A stretch of DNA of 64,000 bases from the NCBI RefSeq assembly GCF_020103695.1, contig NZ_JAHXBF010000011.1, positions 186,001-250,000 on the forward strand, read 5' to 3'. The notes beneath the pieces are model-generated. The model had not been told where the DNA came from and made no database searches. It saw only the letters and a list, made by a program, of their open reading frames with translations. The translations under genes and the position numbers were made by a program. Origin of the DNA: Hyalangium versicolor. GTDB lineage: Bacteria; Myxococcota; Myxococcia; Myxococcales; Myxococcaceae. Below are positions 52,301 to 62,795 of the stretch, in pieces; the stretch's first letter is position 1, and every line of letters begins with the position of its first letter.

Positions 52301-52847
52301 GACGCATGCCTCCGGGGTGGTGCTGGAGCGGGATCTCATCTACGCCGAGGCCCGCTTCACGTTGACGGCGGAGCCTCCTCGGGGCCTGCCACAGCTCGAG
52401 AAGGCCATGCCCTCCGGGAGCGGCGTGAGCGTCCGAGATCCCCACTGCGTCACCGGGTCTCCTGTCGAGCTGCGGAAGATGTTCGACTGCCTGGAGGAGA
52501 TCCGGCTCGAGCCGACGGCCCGCTTCGCACGACTGGGCCTGCCGACATCGCCGCAACAAGCAGGGAGCAGCGTTCCAGCGCTCGTCCTGGATGCCGCCCT
52601 GCGACTGAGCACGATGCACGCGGCAGGAGTCTCGGACGCCGTGTTCGTACCCATCCAACTCCGGCGGACGACGTTCGACCGGGAGCTGGTGGAGAGCCAT
52701 GGCGGTGCGCGGCGCCACCTCTCCCTGAAGGCCCTCCCCCCGAAGGTGCAGGGGGACGTCGTTCAGTGCGGCAGCGTCGCGGCCATCGACGAGGCGGGAC
52801 GCGTGCGGATGTTGTTCGAGGGCGGGCTCGCCCGTCCCATGGCCTGA
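46350..52847 (+). CDS. PUFA-synthase-like megasynthase: hotdog-AT-KS-CLF-KR-DH
   Basis: A 2165-residue iterative synthase. Domains: N-terminal hotdog domain resembling 4HBT/LnmK-type thioesterases or acyltransferases (about 1-160); acyltransferase (about 215-510; nucleophile S310 in GHSFGE); ketosynthase (about 548-1000; C743 in DAACASS, H876 in EAHGT, H913 in GHVGW, all intact); chain-length-factor-like second KS fold (about 1010-1310; DAGAAS with Ala1183 where Cys would be); linker plus ketoreductase (about 1590-1880; LLTGGGRGV, DYGAANE); and dehydratase (about 1892-2165; HLVRGTPTLP with H1907). KS-CLF fusion and GIDSVK-type ACPs are PUFA-synthase traits, but AT before KS and ACPs on a separate protein are not the usual Pfa order. 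No phosphopantetheinyl transferase or classical thioesterase is nearby. The ATG at 46350 has GGAG upstream. Confidence 0.9.
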   Translation: MHFFAVPYDVHFDDTMAYGSHHFLTNFKFQCAGREHLLFSPHFFEVPEFRRDFDQVLLLTYEGYSRNLAPANLGDRLVVLTSIEERGELSLRFCFRTLKSDGTPVACGYQTVLCADKTHGTLCAFPESFRRCLDALTSLHEPEAPQSFKDHALRGGASVNALFPEPIRQLAKTLLAAPASIGTARMVEHASAPVVAPVPPPPKPALEPQLPPGSTALLFAGQGTFDPELFVQLKALHPELRDEFAGVASACQALGLDAAPLLAAQDAAAVQRALERTPQIDQIGIFLSGVLGARWLERHGARPDAFVGHSFGEIAAMTAAGAFDLRTGAEIVCQRVRALQRVSDDFGTLAAIALGEAETTRAIADSETRNLVIAGRNHSRQTVVAGPRAELERLRTLLENRGRGFTFISSRYPFHHPGMAPAADAFRAAIARVAMRPPRGLIYSPIERRTYASGQQELTQALASHLVRPFDFLGAVETLARAGCTRFVDCGTSGRLARIVQRILPENSPIEVSAIGGMLPASPAASEPPRPEVVPTTRPDAAPGADTAVAVVSLGCILPGGARDPETYWQHIRQGVSGIVDQGLLHPELVTDFAGPVGTPDRTYTLLTGLVRDSDLVPPPGFDPARFQRYVREQKLLSIALAQALQGLERVPARLSGRIQCLLGSTADGSSEYDAALCLEAGEALLHAQGESNPGISAFARAARTALGVESHSDELAPHPILQSVVTDLVGREIPTVLIDAACASSLYAIALGMKALELGEADLVLAGGVFSPGPSNSCLFSQFKGLSATGSRPFDERADGVIFGEGSGVVGLMRLADAVASGLRVHAIIRGAGLSSDGRSSSANVPRSEGQVAAMEACYTAAHVEPSTIQYIEAHGTATPAGDATELKSIARVFGGKRRGIQLSSVKALIGHVGWAAGAASVIKLCKALEHRLFPRQSNFERPGSALSALGPDFEVSTREQPWPENGENPRRAATNGFGFGGTNAHLVLEEYRGDVLAPRPRIPPTEANELVVVAAEGLFPNARGVPVAGVPTEVGPRFDTGSIRLPSSVRLLPDISEDMDPTQSLGLTVASSLVQKLGVFDTVRSGTAIVLGLEGKTRRGVEATQRVLATSTLRRIREFTQRAPEFASVLPLANRLHEAIQGSVRPSGPYTLQGMMPNVTPGRIAGALDTKGPNFVIDAGAASLAEALRASRGLMESGFELVLVGSTHVLRPGEEGQGSSQPAEGVAMLAVTTAVKAERLGLKPLCHLRLSADVQQHSGARIELPPHSAGESLEVLRSVMAATAGRATTLLFHPNAATGARLEIQLLPTEAAGVPRALLQETQGSQPAQQAAPAPAAPAPESSGGFDHTAQIRYHAPVLVERQARATRPPSWRGKRVLFIAQDETLAGELASHADALCGSEHLILCAGTSFASGRIRRIDLTREETAQAGIEALGFEPQVILSVCRLESGAGESSVVSDTALRHEALELLFLAARRAYERLSAGEVELGSLCIGGVGPRRTLHPVTGLFAGMLKSLGREVPARNVRAISTTLLSLPAALQLVATEFGSEEEGGSSIEVCFDGPQRCVRRLRPTEVTADPAPSLDARSVVLLTGGGRGVTAVLAGALLKRYGCKVVLIGRSDPDEAPERIRQAREEELPQVEREFYASELANNRATKMPELRKRFERYLAARELRTTLEGIARLPGQMVYRVADVTRPEEVERVVQEIAREHGRLDLVVHGAGTQTSKKLNRRRLDELRTNLDTKLLGLRNLHEACTRGFTRPVPFHVLTSAFSFIGNDGQADYGAANEALDRLCAWVSDTRQEVRWCSVGWLAWDGIGMTRGSEYRVLGASRQLRGIRAEEGEALFLQLIDGRPREPINVQLTESERAYYSLELLPAEAPAPKKAGPVRRELVVDATSLPCLEDHLVRGTPTLPGAWALDLMLQAALGDGRPELRTVTIEDVRFSRFIRVKPGGRQLLRAECTPLVDEPGRYCVQVQLTGDVTHASGVVLERDLIYAEARFTLTAEPPRGLPQLEKAMPSGSGVSVRDPHCVTGSPVELRKMFDCLEEIRLEPTARFARLGLPTSPQQAGSSVPALVLDAALRLSTMHAAGVSDAVFVPIQLRRTTFDRELVESHGGARRHLSLKALPPKVQGDVVQCGSVAAIDEAGRVRMLFEGGLARPMA

Positions 52848-52871
52848 GACACCTCTTCATCGGACGAACCC

Positions 52872-53939
52872 ATGAGCTCTTCTTCTCTCCGGACAAACCC
52901 CATCTCCGTCCATGACTTCCGTCAGCTCCGCACCGAGCTGCGACGGGCCATGCCTCCTGAAGCCTTCCAGCCGCAGCCGCTGCGCGGGGTGCTCGCGCTC
53001 GCGCTCGTGCCTGTGGAGATCGCTCTGATGTGGACGGTGTGCCAGGAGTGGATGCCCTGGTGGGGCTGCCTCCTGCTCTCATTCGTGCTCGGACAGCTCC
53101 TCACCACGGTGGGCCTGGCGGCGCATGAGGCACTGCACCACTCGGTGTTCCGCAGCCGGGTGCTGGAGGACATCCTGGGCTGGGCCGGTTTCAGCCCGTG
53201 GCTGGTGACACCGGGGACGTGGCGCGCATGGCACGTCCAGGCGCACCACAGCGCCGCGAACATCCATGTCCGGGACCCAGACGTGCTCCCGCGCCAGGAG
53301 GAATGGCTCACCCAGCGGTTCGCGAAGCTGTTCCATGCCATCTCCCCGGGCTCGGGCTCGTGGATCAGCTTCATCAGCTTCAGCTTCTTCTTCACGGCTC
53401 AGGGGCAGGCCTTCTTGTGGCATCACAGCAACCTGCCCCAGCACCAGCAGGTGCGCATGAGCCGGACGCGGGAGCGGATCCTCACCGTGCTGCTGGCATT
53501 GGGTTGGGGCACGCTGGGCTGGGCCATGGGACCACGGGGAGCGATTTACGCGATCCTCCTGCCCCATCTCTTCAGCAACGCCACGCTGATGATCTACATC
53601 GCCACCAACCACTGGCTCCTGCCTGCATCCCAGGATACGGACAACCCGTTCGTGAACACGGCGAGCGTGGAGACGCACCCGGTGATGGACTTGATTCACC
53701 TGCACTTCAGCCACCACCAGGAGCACCACATCTTCCCGGCGATGAGCCCGAGGTTCGCGCCACTGCTGCGCAAGCACCTGCGCGCGATCAACCCCGAGGC
53801 GTCCATCGTTGCTCCACACCTGAAGGCCTTGCGCACGCTCTTCTCGCGCCCAGCCCTCTACAGGGATGGACAACACTTCACGGGGCCGGATGGCACGAGC
53901 GCGGTGAGCACTGCGGAGCTGCGACACAGGCTCGAGTAA
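52872..53939 (+). CDS. Membrane fatty-acid desaturase
   Basis: A 355-residue di-iron membrane desaturase. The three histidine boxes are HEALHH (85-90), HVQAHH (121-126) and HHQEHH (281-286), with membrane helices at about 38-80, 160-182, 203-222 and 225-248. It should add a double bond to an acyl chain. It lies 24 bases after the megasynthase gene in the same direction, so it probably acts on that product. It ends eight bases from the convergent TetR gene. Confidence 0.92.
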   Translation: MSSSSLRTNPISVHDFRQLRTELRRAMPPEAFQPQPLRGVLALALVPVEIALMWTVCQEWMPWWGCLLLSFVLGQLLTTVGLAAHEALHHSVFRSRVLEDILGWAGFSPWLVTPGTWRAWHVQAHHSAANIHVRDPDVLPRQEEWLTQRFAKLFHAISPGSGSWISFISFSFFFTAQGQAFLWHHSNLPQHQQVRMSRTRERILTVLLALGWGTLGWAMGPRGAIYAILLPHLFSNATLMIYIATNHWLLPASQDTDNPFVNTASVETHPVMDLIHLHFSHHQEHHIFPAMSPRFAPLLRKHLRAINPEASIVAPHLKALRTLFSRPALYRDGQHFTGPDGTSAVSTAELRHRLE

Positions 53940-53947
53940 ACATCGCC

Positions 53948-54508
53948 TCAAGACTTGGGGCCCTGCACGTCCTCGCGCCTGAGCCTCAAGCTGAACTCCA
54001 CCAGCGTCCGCTCGATGCTCCGAAGCCCTTCCACCACGGAGCGAGCCACGGCCCTGGGATTGCCAAACGTGAACGCTCTTTGGGTATTGCCCTCCACGAG
54101 GATGGACTCGAGCAACGCCACCTCGCGCGCCTGCTGCTCCACCACCACGCTCTCCACGAGAGGGCGCATACCGGCTATCGCCTCAGGAGAGAGACGCAAC
54201 TCCTGGAGGCTTCGCTCCATCTGCTCCTGCCGGATCCTCACGAAGGTCCGCAGCTTCTCCTCGGGAGTGGAGGAACCTCTGACAGCCGCCTCGAGCTCAG
54301 CGAACAACTCCTTCCGGACCTGCCTCACCACCGCGCTGAAGAGCTCTGCCTTGCTCTCGAAATAGAAGGAGATGAACCCCTGCCCGAGCCCCGCGCGCCG
54401 GGCAATGTCTTCCAGGGAAGACTCCAGGAAACCGTACCGGGCAAAGGACTTCCTGGCGGCGGCGAGAATCGCGGCACGGTGCTTCTCGTTCAAGGAGAGG
54501 ATCATCAT
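53948..54508 (-). CDS. TetR-family transcriptional regulator
   Basis: A 186-residue regulator. The N-terminal helix-turn-helix reads ILAAARKSFARYGFLESSLE followed by DIARRAGLGQGFISFYFESK, the canonical TetR fold; the C-terminal ligand domain is helical and divergent. It is the last gene of the six-gene efflux operon, two bases after the Omp85 gene, and convergent with the desaturase. It may control the efflux operon, the lipid operon or both. Confidence 0.92.
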   Translation of the reverse strand: MMILSLNEKHRAAILAAARKSFARYGFLESSLEDIARRAGLGQGFISFYFESKAELFSAVVRQVRKELFAELEAAVRGSSTPEEKLRTFVRIRQEQMERSLQELRLSPEAIAGMRPLVESVVVEQQAREVALLESILVEGNTQRAFTFGNPRAVARSVVEGLRSIERTLVEFSLRLRREDVQGPKS

Positions 54509-54510
54509 GG

Positions 54511-55830
54511 CTACATGGAGAAGCCCACGGCGACGCTGGGGAGGAGCTTTCCCGTCTCCGGGCTGCGAGTCACTTCAACCCCCACCGCGGGAATGGCCAC
54601 GCTTCGGAGATACACCCGGAACCCGACGCCGGGCGCGGCGTACCGTGTCAGCGACTCCTCCAACTGCACCCGGCCCACATCCACGAAGGCATGAGCAGTG
54701 ACGGTCGCCAGGCGGGGGCTCCAGAGGGGCACCTGATACTCGAGCGTCAACGTGCTCACGGTATCGCCCCAGAGCGTATCCTGGGCGAAGCCGCGGCTCC
54801 CCGGGCGGCCTCCGAGCAGCTGCGCATCCAGAACGGGATCTCCATGCCCCTGGATGTGGCTGCCTGCCAGCGTCAGCGCGTGGTTGCCGAACAGCGGCAG
54901 CGTGTAGCTGGCAAAGACGGAGAGCTGGCGCAGCTCACGCGAGGAGCCCAGGAAACCCAGCCCCTGGCGATAGCTCACCAGGGCTGCGAGGCCCTCATTG
55001 AAATAGAAGTGGAAGTCCTGGCCCAGGTACTCCGCCGTGAGGCTCACCCCATACGCCTCCCCGGGCTCCGGCGTGGCAGCTCCGCCCGCCAACGGAAGGG
55101 GCTTGTTGGTGAGGGCGAACGGTCCCGCGCCCACGTTCAGCGCCGACGTCAGCTGATAGCCGAGCGAGCCCGAGATGTCGAAACGCCGGTCGGTATATGC
55201 ATCCACGACAATGTCGTCGAGGCGCCGCTCCCGATCCTTCTTCGCAAACTGGAACCAGAGACGGCCCGTCCAGAGGCTGCCGGCGATCCCCGGATCCCGG
55301 TACATCGAGATCACCGAGCCACCGCGGTTCCCCGCCAGCCCTCCGAAGACCAAGGTCTTGTTGAGGCCGAACAGGTTGCTCTCGACGGCAAAGACTCCCG
55401 CCTGCCACTGCCCCTCGCTGGAGCTGAAGATGGGAAAGGGCAACAGGGTCCAGCGCTCCTCCACCTGGACCTGGAGCGCGACGCCCGTGCCTTCAGGGCG
55501 AGTGTGGACCTCCACGCTCTTGAAGAGCCTCAGGTTGAGCACCCGCCGCTTCAGCTCTGCTCCGGAGCTGGCGGTGAACACATCCCCAGGGGCGGTCTGC
55601 AGCGCATGGAGGATGACGGAGTCTCGCGTCCGGGTGTTGCCGCTGACCTCGATGCGTTCGATGCGCCCCGTGGGCTCCTCGGGCGGAGCAGCCTGCGCCT
55701 CGACTTCCAATCCGCCGGGGGCCGGGACGGGGAGCGGCTCGGGCTGCGGCTCCTGGGCCGAAGCCAGACCAGGGAATCCCACCCCGTGAAGCACGGCGAC
55801 CAGACACACCCGGCGGAAGAGTCGAATCAT
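54511..55830 (-). CDS. Omp85-superfamily outer-membrane protein with one POTRA domain
   Basis: A 439-residue protein. Signal peptide (cleavage near ASAQE), a Pro-rich spacer, one POTRA domain (about 55-130; IERIEVSGNTRTRDSVILHA) and a beta-barrel with LLGGRPGSRGF, the counterpart of the Omp85 VRGY/RGF loop. It is too short and has too few POTRA domains to be BamA; it resembles TamA/TpsB-like or orphan Omp85 proteins. It overlaps the TolC gene by four bases (ATGA), which is unusual for an efflux operon. Confidence 0.85.
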   Translation of the reverse strand: MIRLFRRVCLVAVLHGVGFPGLASAQEPQPEPLPVPAPGGLEVEAQAAPPEEPTGRIERIEVSGNTRTRDSVILHALQTAPGDVFTASSGAELKRRVLNLRLFKSVEVHTRPEGTGVALQVQVEERWTLLPFPIFSSSEGQWQAGVFAVESNLFGLNKTLVFGGLAGNRGGSVISMYRDPGIAGSLWTGRLWFQFAKKDRERRLDDIVVDAYTDRRFDISGSLGYQLTSALNVGAGPFALTNKPLPLAGGAATPEPGEAYGVSLTAEYLGQDFHFYFNEGLAALVSYRQGLGFLGSSRELRQLSVFASYTLPLFGNHALTLAGSHIQGHGDPVLDAQLLGGRPGSRGFAQDTLWGDTVSTLTLEYQVPLWSPRLATVTAHAFVDVGRVQLEESLTRYAAPGVGFRVYLRSVAIPAVGVEVTRSPETGKLLPSVAVGFSM

Positions 55831-57194
55831 GGAGAAGGGTTCCCCGAGAGCTCGAAGAGGCCCATCGCACGCGCCAGGGCCAATCGAGAGAGTTGCACAT
55901 TGAGGGACTCGGCCACAAAGCCCAGCTCCGCACTCGCGAGCGTCGCGTTGACATCCGTCACCTGCAGGTACGTCGTCGCCCCCGCATCGAAGCTCGCCTT
56001 GGCCAGCCGAGCGCTCTCCCGGGCAATCTTCGCCCGCTCCTCGGCCGTGGAGAGGTTGGCCTCCGCGCTCTCCAGCGCGTACCGGGCCTTGCGAACCTCA
56101 TCCCGAATCTTCAGCTCCGTGCCCCGCAGGTTGGCATTCGCCTCGGCGATCTTCGACGAGGCCTCGCTCAGCTTCGCCTCACGCAACCCTCCATCGAGCA
56201 GCGTCCACGACAGGGACAACCCCAGAGTCCACGTGGAGGATGCGCCCGTCAGGCCCGCGGCGTTGCTCGCCGAGTAGTTCGCCGTGGCATAGAGGTTGGG
56301 CAGGTACTCGAAGAGCACCTGCCGGTGGCCGGTTCGAGCGATGTCCACGTTGAGGCGCGCGGCCGAGACATCCGGACGCTGCTCGAGGGCCTTCTCTTCC
56401 GCCCGGTCCAGGTTGGCGGACTCGGGAGGCGCGGTGAACTTCGCGCCCTGAGGAGTCACCACCTCGAAATCCACGGAGCGCCCGAGCAGCACGGCCAGCG
56501 CGCTCTTCGCGGTGGCATAGTCGCTGCGGCTGCGGACCAGTTCCTGCTCGGCCTGCTTGCGGTCCAGGGTCGCGCGCAGGACGGCCAGCTTCTCCGCGTC
56601 CCCGACTTCGAAGCGAGCCTGGGCATCGCGCTCGAAGCCCCGGCGAACCTCCAGGAGCTGCTCCCTCACCGCCAGGGACTCCCGCAGGCTCGCGGCGCCG
56701 AGATAGGCCTGGGCCACGCCAAAGAGGATCTCCCGGCGGGTGTTCTCCGTGGTCAGTTCCGCCGTGCGCTCACCCAGGTATGCACCCTGGATTGCGGGCC
56801 AGAGCGTGGGGACGAGCAGCGCCTGCCGCGCAGAGAGCTGCCCGGAGAGCTGGTTCTGCTTCTGGAGGACAACAGGCTCTGGGAAGCCGGGGAACTCGAA
56901 CGACACCTCCTTGGGGTTGTGGATGTACGAACCGCCCGCGGTGATGTTGGGCAGATAGCCGGACCAAGCCTTGTTCCCGAGCAGCCGGGACTGCTCCAAC
57001 CGAGCCCGGGCGGCCTCGAGGCTGGGGTTCTGCTTCTCCGCGAGCAAGATGGCCTCCTCGAAGGTGAGCAGCGGCAGCGAAGCCCCCGCGGGAGCGGGAG
57101 CCGCCACCTCGGAGGTGGGAGCACGCACCGGGGCATCGGAGGAACTGGGAGCCTGCGTCAGCAGGAAACTGGAGAGAAGGGTCCGGAGGAACAT
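55827..57194 (-). CDS. TolC-family outer-membrane efflux protein
   Basis: A 455-residue outer-membrane factor with the internal duplication of long helices typical of TolC (for example FEEAILLAEKQNPSLEAARA and AEEKALEQRPDVSAARLNVD). The signal sequence is short (FLRTLLSSFLLTQA). It should connect the RND pump of the same operon to the outside. A gap of 151 bases separates it from the marR stop; nothing notable is seen there. Confidence 0.92.
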   Translation of the reverse strand: MFLRTLLSSFLLTQAPSSSDAPVRAPTSEVAAPAPAGASLPLLTFEEAILLAEKQNPSLEAARARLEQSRLLGNKAWSGYLPNITAGGSYIHNPKEVSFEFPGFPEPVVLQKQNQLSGQLSARQALLVPTLWPAIQGAYLGERTAELTTENTRREILFGVAQAYLGAASLRESLAVREQLLEVRRGFERDAQARFEVGDAEKLAVLRATLDRKQAEQELVRSRSDYATAKSALAVLLGRSVDFEVVTPQGAKFTAPPESANLDRAEEKALEQRPDVSAARLNVDIARTGHRQVLFEYLPNLYATANYSASNAAGLTGASSTWTLGLSLSWTLLDGGLREAKLSEASSKIAEANANLRGTELKIRDEVRKARYALESAEANLSTAEERAKIARESARLAKASFDAGATTYLQVTDVNATLASAELGFVAESLNVQLSRLALARAMGLFELSGNPSP

Positions 57195-57345
57195 GGTGAA
57201 AACCGTTGTGAAAGTGCTGGCAAGCGAGAGGACACACGAAGGGCGTTGCGGTCCCGGGTGGGAGACCGGAAGGTCGACACGGAAAGCAGTGAAAGGGGCG
57301 AGGCCAGGGGTCCGAGCGCCCTGAGAAGGACCCCACGAGCCTCTG

Positions 57346-57839
57346 TCAGTGCGGCAGGTTGTTCACGGCTCTCAGCAGCCGCTCCACGATCTGGAAGGCC
57401 ATCGTCTCTTCCTGCTCGTCCATGGACTGGATGATCCAGCCCAACCCTCCTTCCATGATCTCGTAGATCTCAGCGTAGAGCTTGCGCCCCTCGTCGGTGA
57501 GCGTGACGATGACGGTGCGCCGGTCTTCGGGGGAGCGCTCTCGCTGGATGAGCCCTCGCTTCTCAAGCCGATCCACTACACCCGTGATGCTCTTGTCGTG
57601 GATCTGCGCCCGCCGGGAGAGCTCCCCGGTCTGCAAGGGGCCGTCATATCCCAGCCAGACAATGACGTTGTGCTGGGTGGAGCTGATGTCCCACTGCTTG
57701 TCGAGCTCGACCATGGGATCCTTGCGCTCGGAAAGGGTCCGCTTGAAGTCCATCACCTTCTGGATGAGCAGGGCGGCGCGCTCGCGCGATTCACGGGTGG
57801 GTTGGGCATCTTCCGCGGGCTCTTTCTTCGCTTTCTTCT

Positions 57840-57843
<4 letters not shown>
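57346..57843 (-). CDS. MarR-family transcriptional regulator
   Basis: A 165-residue winged-helix regulator. Typical blocks are LQTGELSRRAQIHDKSITGV (recognition helix) and RSPEDRRTVIVTLTDEGRKL (wing). It overlaps the end of the RND gene by four bases. It is the obvious candidate to bind the perfect palindrome over the promoter upstream of the operon (62162-62188). Confidence 0.92.
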
Positions 57844-60938
<3,095 letters not shown>

Positions 60939-60965
60939 GGGGGCCTCGGAGGTGCTCGCTCGGGA

Positions 60966-62078
60966 CTACTGGGTCACCCGGACGGCGGAACCGTCCTTCA
61001 TGGGAAGGCTCGCGTCCGCCACGACCCGCTCCTGGGCCGTCAATCCCTCGAGCACGTGCACGTAGCCGGGCATCACGCTCCGCACCTTCACCTCGCGGCG
61101 CTCCACCCTGCCGTCCAGGATGACCCACACCACGCCGTCCTGGCCCTGGCTGCTCACCGCCTCGGCGGGGAGGAACACTCCCTTGGGAGTGCTCGCCTCA
61201 GGCGCCGCGGTGGAGAAGTCGAGCTCCACGAGGGCTCCTGGTCTGAAGGCCACCTTCTCCTGGCCACGGAGGACATCGGCGAGAACCTCCACCGTTCGCG
61301 TCTGGGGATCGATCACGCCTCCCACCGTGCGCACCCGGGCCTCGAAGCGGGCACCGGTCGGGCTCAGCGTGCCTTTGGCCACACTCCCGGCCTGAACGGA
61401 GTCGATGATGGTCTCCGGCACCTGCGCGCGCACCTCGATGCCTTCCAGATCCACGAGGGTGAAGATGGCCGTGGAGGTGTTGACCATGTCTCCCACGTGC
61501 TTGGTCCGCGCGGTGATGACGCCGTCGAACGGAGCCACGATGGAGGCATCGCTCAGCATCTGCGAGGCGTTCTTGAGCGCGGCGCCGGACTGGGCCGCCG
61601 AGGCCCGGGCCTGACGGAAGGCAATCTCCGCCTTCTCCAGCGTGGACTTCGGGACGCTGCCCGACTCAGCGAGTTTCCGGGCACGCTCCACCTCGAGGGT
61701 GGCGCCATCCAGCACGGCCTCGGCCGCGGCCTTGGAGGCACTCGCCTGCTCCACCGAGATGGAGAGGCTCGCCGTGTCGAGTTGGGCCAACACCTGCCCC
61801 TTCTTCACCCTGTCGCCCACGTCCACGAGCACCCGGGTCAGCGGCCCCGAGCTCCGTGAGGCCAGCGTCGCTTGCTGCCGGGAGCGAAGGTGACCGGTGG
61901 CGCTCATCACATTCGCATCCAGCTTCGTGGCGGGTGCGATGGCCTTCACGCCCATGGCCCTGGGAGCCGCGCTGGCGCTCGGGGAGGGAAGGGACGCGGC
62001 GGCTCCTCCCTTCGAACAACCGGACGCCGCCACCGCCACCGCCACCAACGCTCCCTTCAACCCGATTCGCATCTTCAC
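60966..62078 (-). CDS. RND efflux membrane-fusion (adaptor) lipoprotein
   Basis: A 370-residue periplasmic adaptor. A lipoprotein signal (VAVAASGC) is followed by barrel-sandwich, helical hairpin and beta domains: LVDVGDRVKKGQVLAQLDTA, SIVAPFDGVITARTKHVGDM and VFLPAEAVSSQGQDGVVWVI. The start is the GTG at 62078, with AGGAG upstream; an ATG lies two codons in. It is the first gene of the operon. Confidence 0.93.
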   Translation of the reverse strand: MKMRIGLKGALVAVAVAASGCSKGGAAASLPSPSASAAPRAMGVKAIAPATKLDANVMSATGHLRSRQQATLASRSSGPLTRVLVDVGDRVKKGQVLAQLDTASLSISVEQASASKAAAEAVLDGATLEVERARKLAESGSVPKSTLEKAEIAFRQARASAAQSGAALKNASQMLSDASIVAPFDGVITARTKHVGDMVNTSTAIFTLVDLEGIEVRAQVPETIIDSVQAGSVAKGTLSPTGARFEARVRTVGGVIDPQTRTVEVLADVLRGQEKVAFRPGALVELDFSTAAPEASTPKGVFLPAEAVSSQGQDGVVWVILDGRVERREVKVRSVMPGYVHVLEGLTAQERVVADASLPMKDGSAVRVTQ

Positions 62079-62147
62079 GGCTTCACGCTCCTGCCTCGGC
62101 TGTTCCCGCGGGTGCCCTGGTCAGCACCCGCATCCACGGTGCGAAGC

Positions 62148-62175
62148 AATATACCCTCGGACAGATATCCTGCAA
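62148..62175 (-). promoter_or_regulatory. Promoter of the efflux operon
   Basis: On the minus strand, TTGCAG (-35, at 62170-62175) and TATATT (-10, at 62148-62153) are separated by 16 bases. Transcription would start near 62141, about 60 bases before the GTG at 62078. The -35 and spacer lie within the palindrome at 62162-62188. Confidence 0.65.
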
Positions 62176-62188
62176 CACAGGATATCTG
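62162..62188. promoter_or_regulatory. Perfect 11-bp inverted repeat over the efflux promoter (repressor operator)
   Basis: Arms CAGATATCCTG and CAGGATATCTG flank a 5-base CAACA loop. Symmetry, length and overlap with the -35/spacer are what a MarR or TetR dimer site would show. Both regulator types are encoded in the operon. Confidence 0.75.
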
Positions 62189-62226
62189 CTGAACGGTTAT
62201 TCTCGAAAAGGGGTGTTGGTGTAGGG

Positions 62227-62624
62227 AAAGCGCGGCCCGCCAAGGGCCACCACCCTCTGAAGTCTGGAGCACGGTGCTCGAGCAGGTCTCCTCAGGCGAG
62301 TTCATGGACGAGCCGCTCCCCACGCTCCCGGAACGCCTGCCTTCGCCGGGGGATGACGCTCCTCCCCTGTTCACCGGCTTCCTCACCCCCTTCCTCCAGG
62401 TGGGCGCCGCTCGCCTCCGTTGGCACGGCGGGATGGTGGAGTCCGGCGACGACGAAGAAGCCCCTGGCAGGGCTCTCGCACGGAGTTGCAGGCGTGGCCT
62501 GGGCGCTGCTGGAGCTGGCCTCGGCCTGCTGCTCGGGCTTTCCGGAATGGGCCTGGGCCTGCTGCGGCTGGCCTCCCCCACTCGCGTGCCCTCCGTCCTC
62601 TCCCTGAGCCCTCCAGGGGCATGA
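62227..62624. other. Intergenic stretch without a convincing gene
   Basis: A 117-codon plus-strand frame (62274-62624) lies here, but it is Leu/Gly/Pro-rich with no ribosome site or family resemblance, and the antisense frames are Arg/Pro-rich. I see no gene or RNA here. Confidence 0.4.
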
Positions 62625-62656
62625 TGACTGCGGTCACCAGCTGATGACCGCAGTCA
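62625..62656. promoter_or_regulatory. Paired palindromic sites (candidate enhancer-binding-protein sites)
   Basis: TGACTGCGGTCA (62625-62636) and its exact reverse complement TGACCGCAGTCA (62645-62656) are 8 bases apart. Each is also a TGAC-N4-GTCA inverted repeat. Their centres are 20 bases apart, close to two helical turns. They lie 115-145 bases upstream of the start expected from the sigma54-type promoter at 62744, the usual place for an NtrC-like activator. Confidence 0.6.
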
Positions 62657-62743
62657 CCCTCTGGGGCAGGCCTGACCGGTCGACGAATCATGCGAGTGCC
62701 CGAAATCCAGGGATTTGCGCGACACCCTGCGTCGAACAGGGGC

Positions 62744-62759
62744 TGGCACGGGCGATGCT
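62744..62759 (+). promoter_or_regulatory. Sigma54-type promoter before the unknown gene at 62796
   Basis: TGGCACGGGCGATGCT differs from TGGCACG-N4-TTGCW at one core base. GG (62745-62746) and GC (62757-62758) have exact N10 spacing. The expected start is near 62770, with CCAGGAG and the ATG at 62796 following. Confidence 0.65.
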
Positions 62760-62795
62760 CTAGAGACGGACATCTCAGGACCCAGGAGCTCTCCC

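Noticed and set aside
46350..52847. Enediyne PKS or ordinary modular type I PKS
   Set aside because: No phosphopantetheinyl transferase, no internal ACP and no modular order. The KS is followed by an Ala-substituted CLF and the ACPs are on a separate protein.
54511..55830. BamA or TamA as the main assembly factor
   Set aside because: Only one POTRA domain and 439 residues; too short for either.
62274..62624. Small plus-strand gene
   Set aside because: No ribosome site, low-complexity composition and no conserved motif; its end abuts the paired palindromes.
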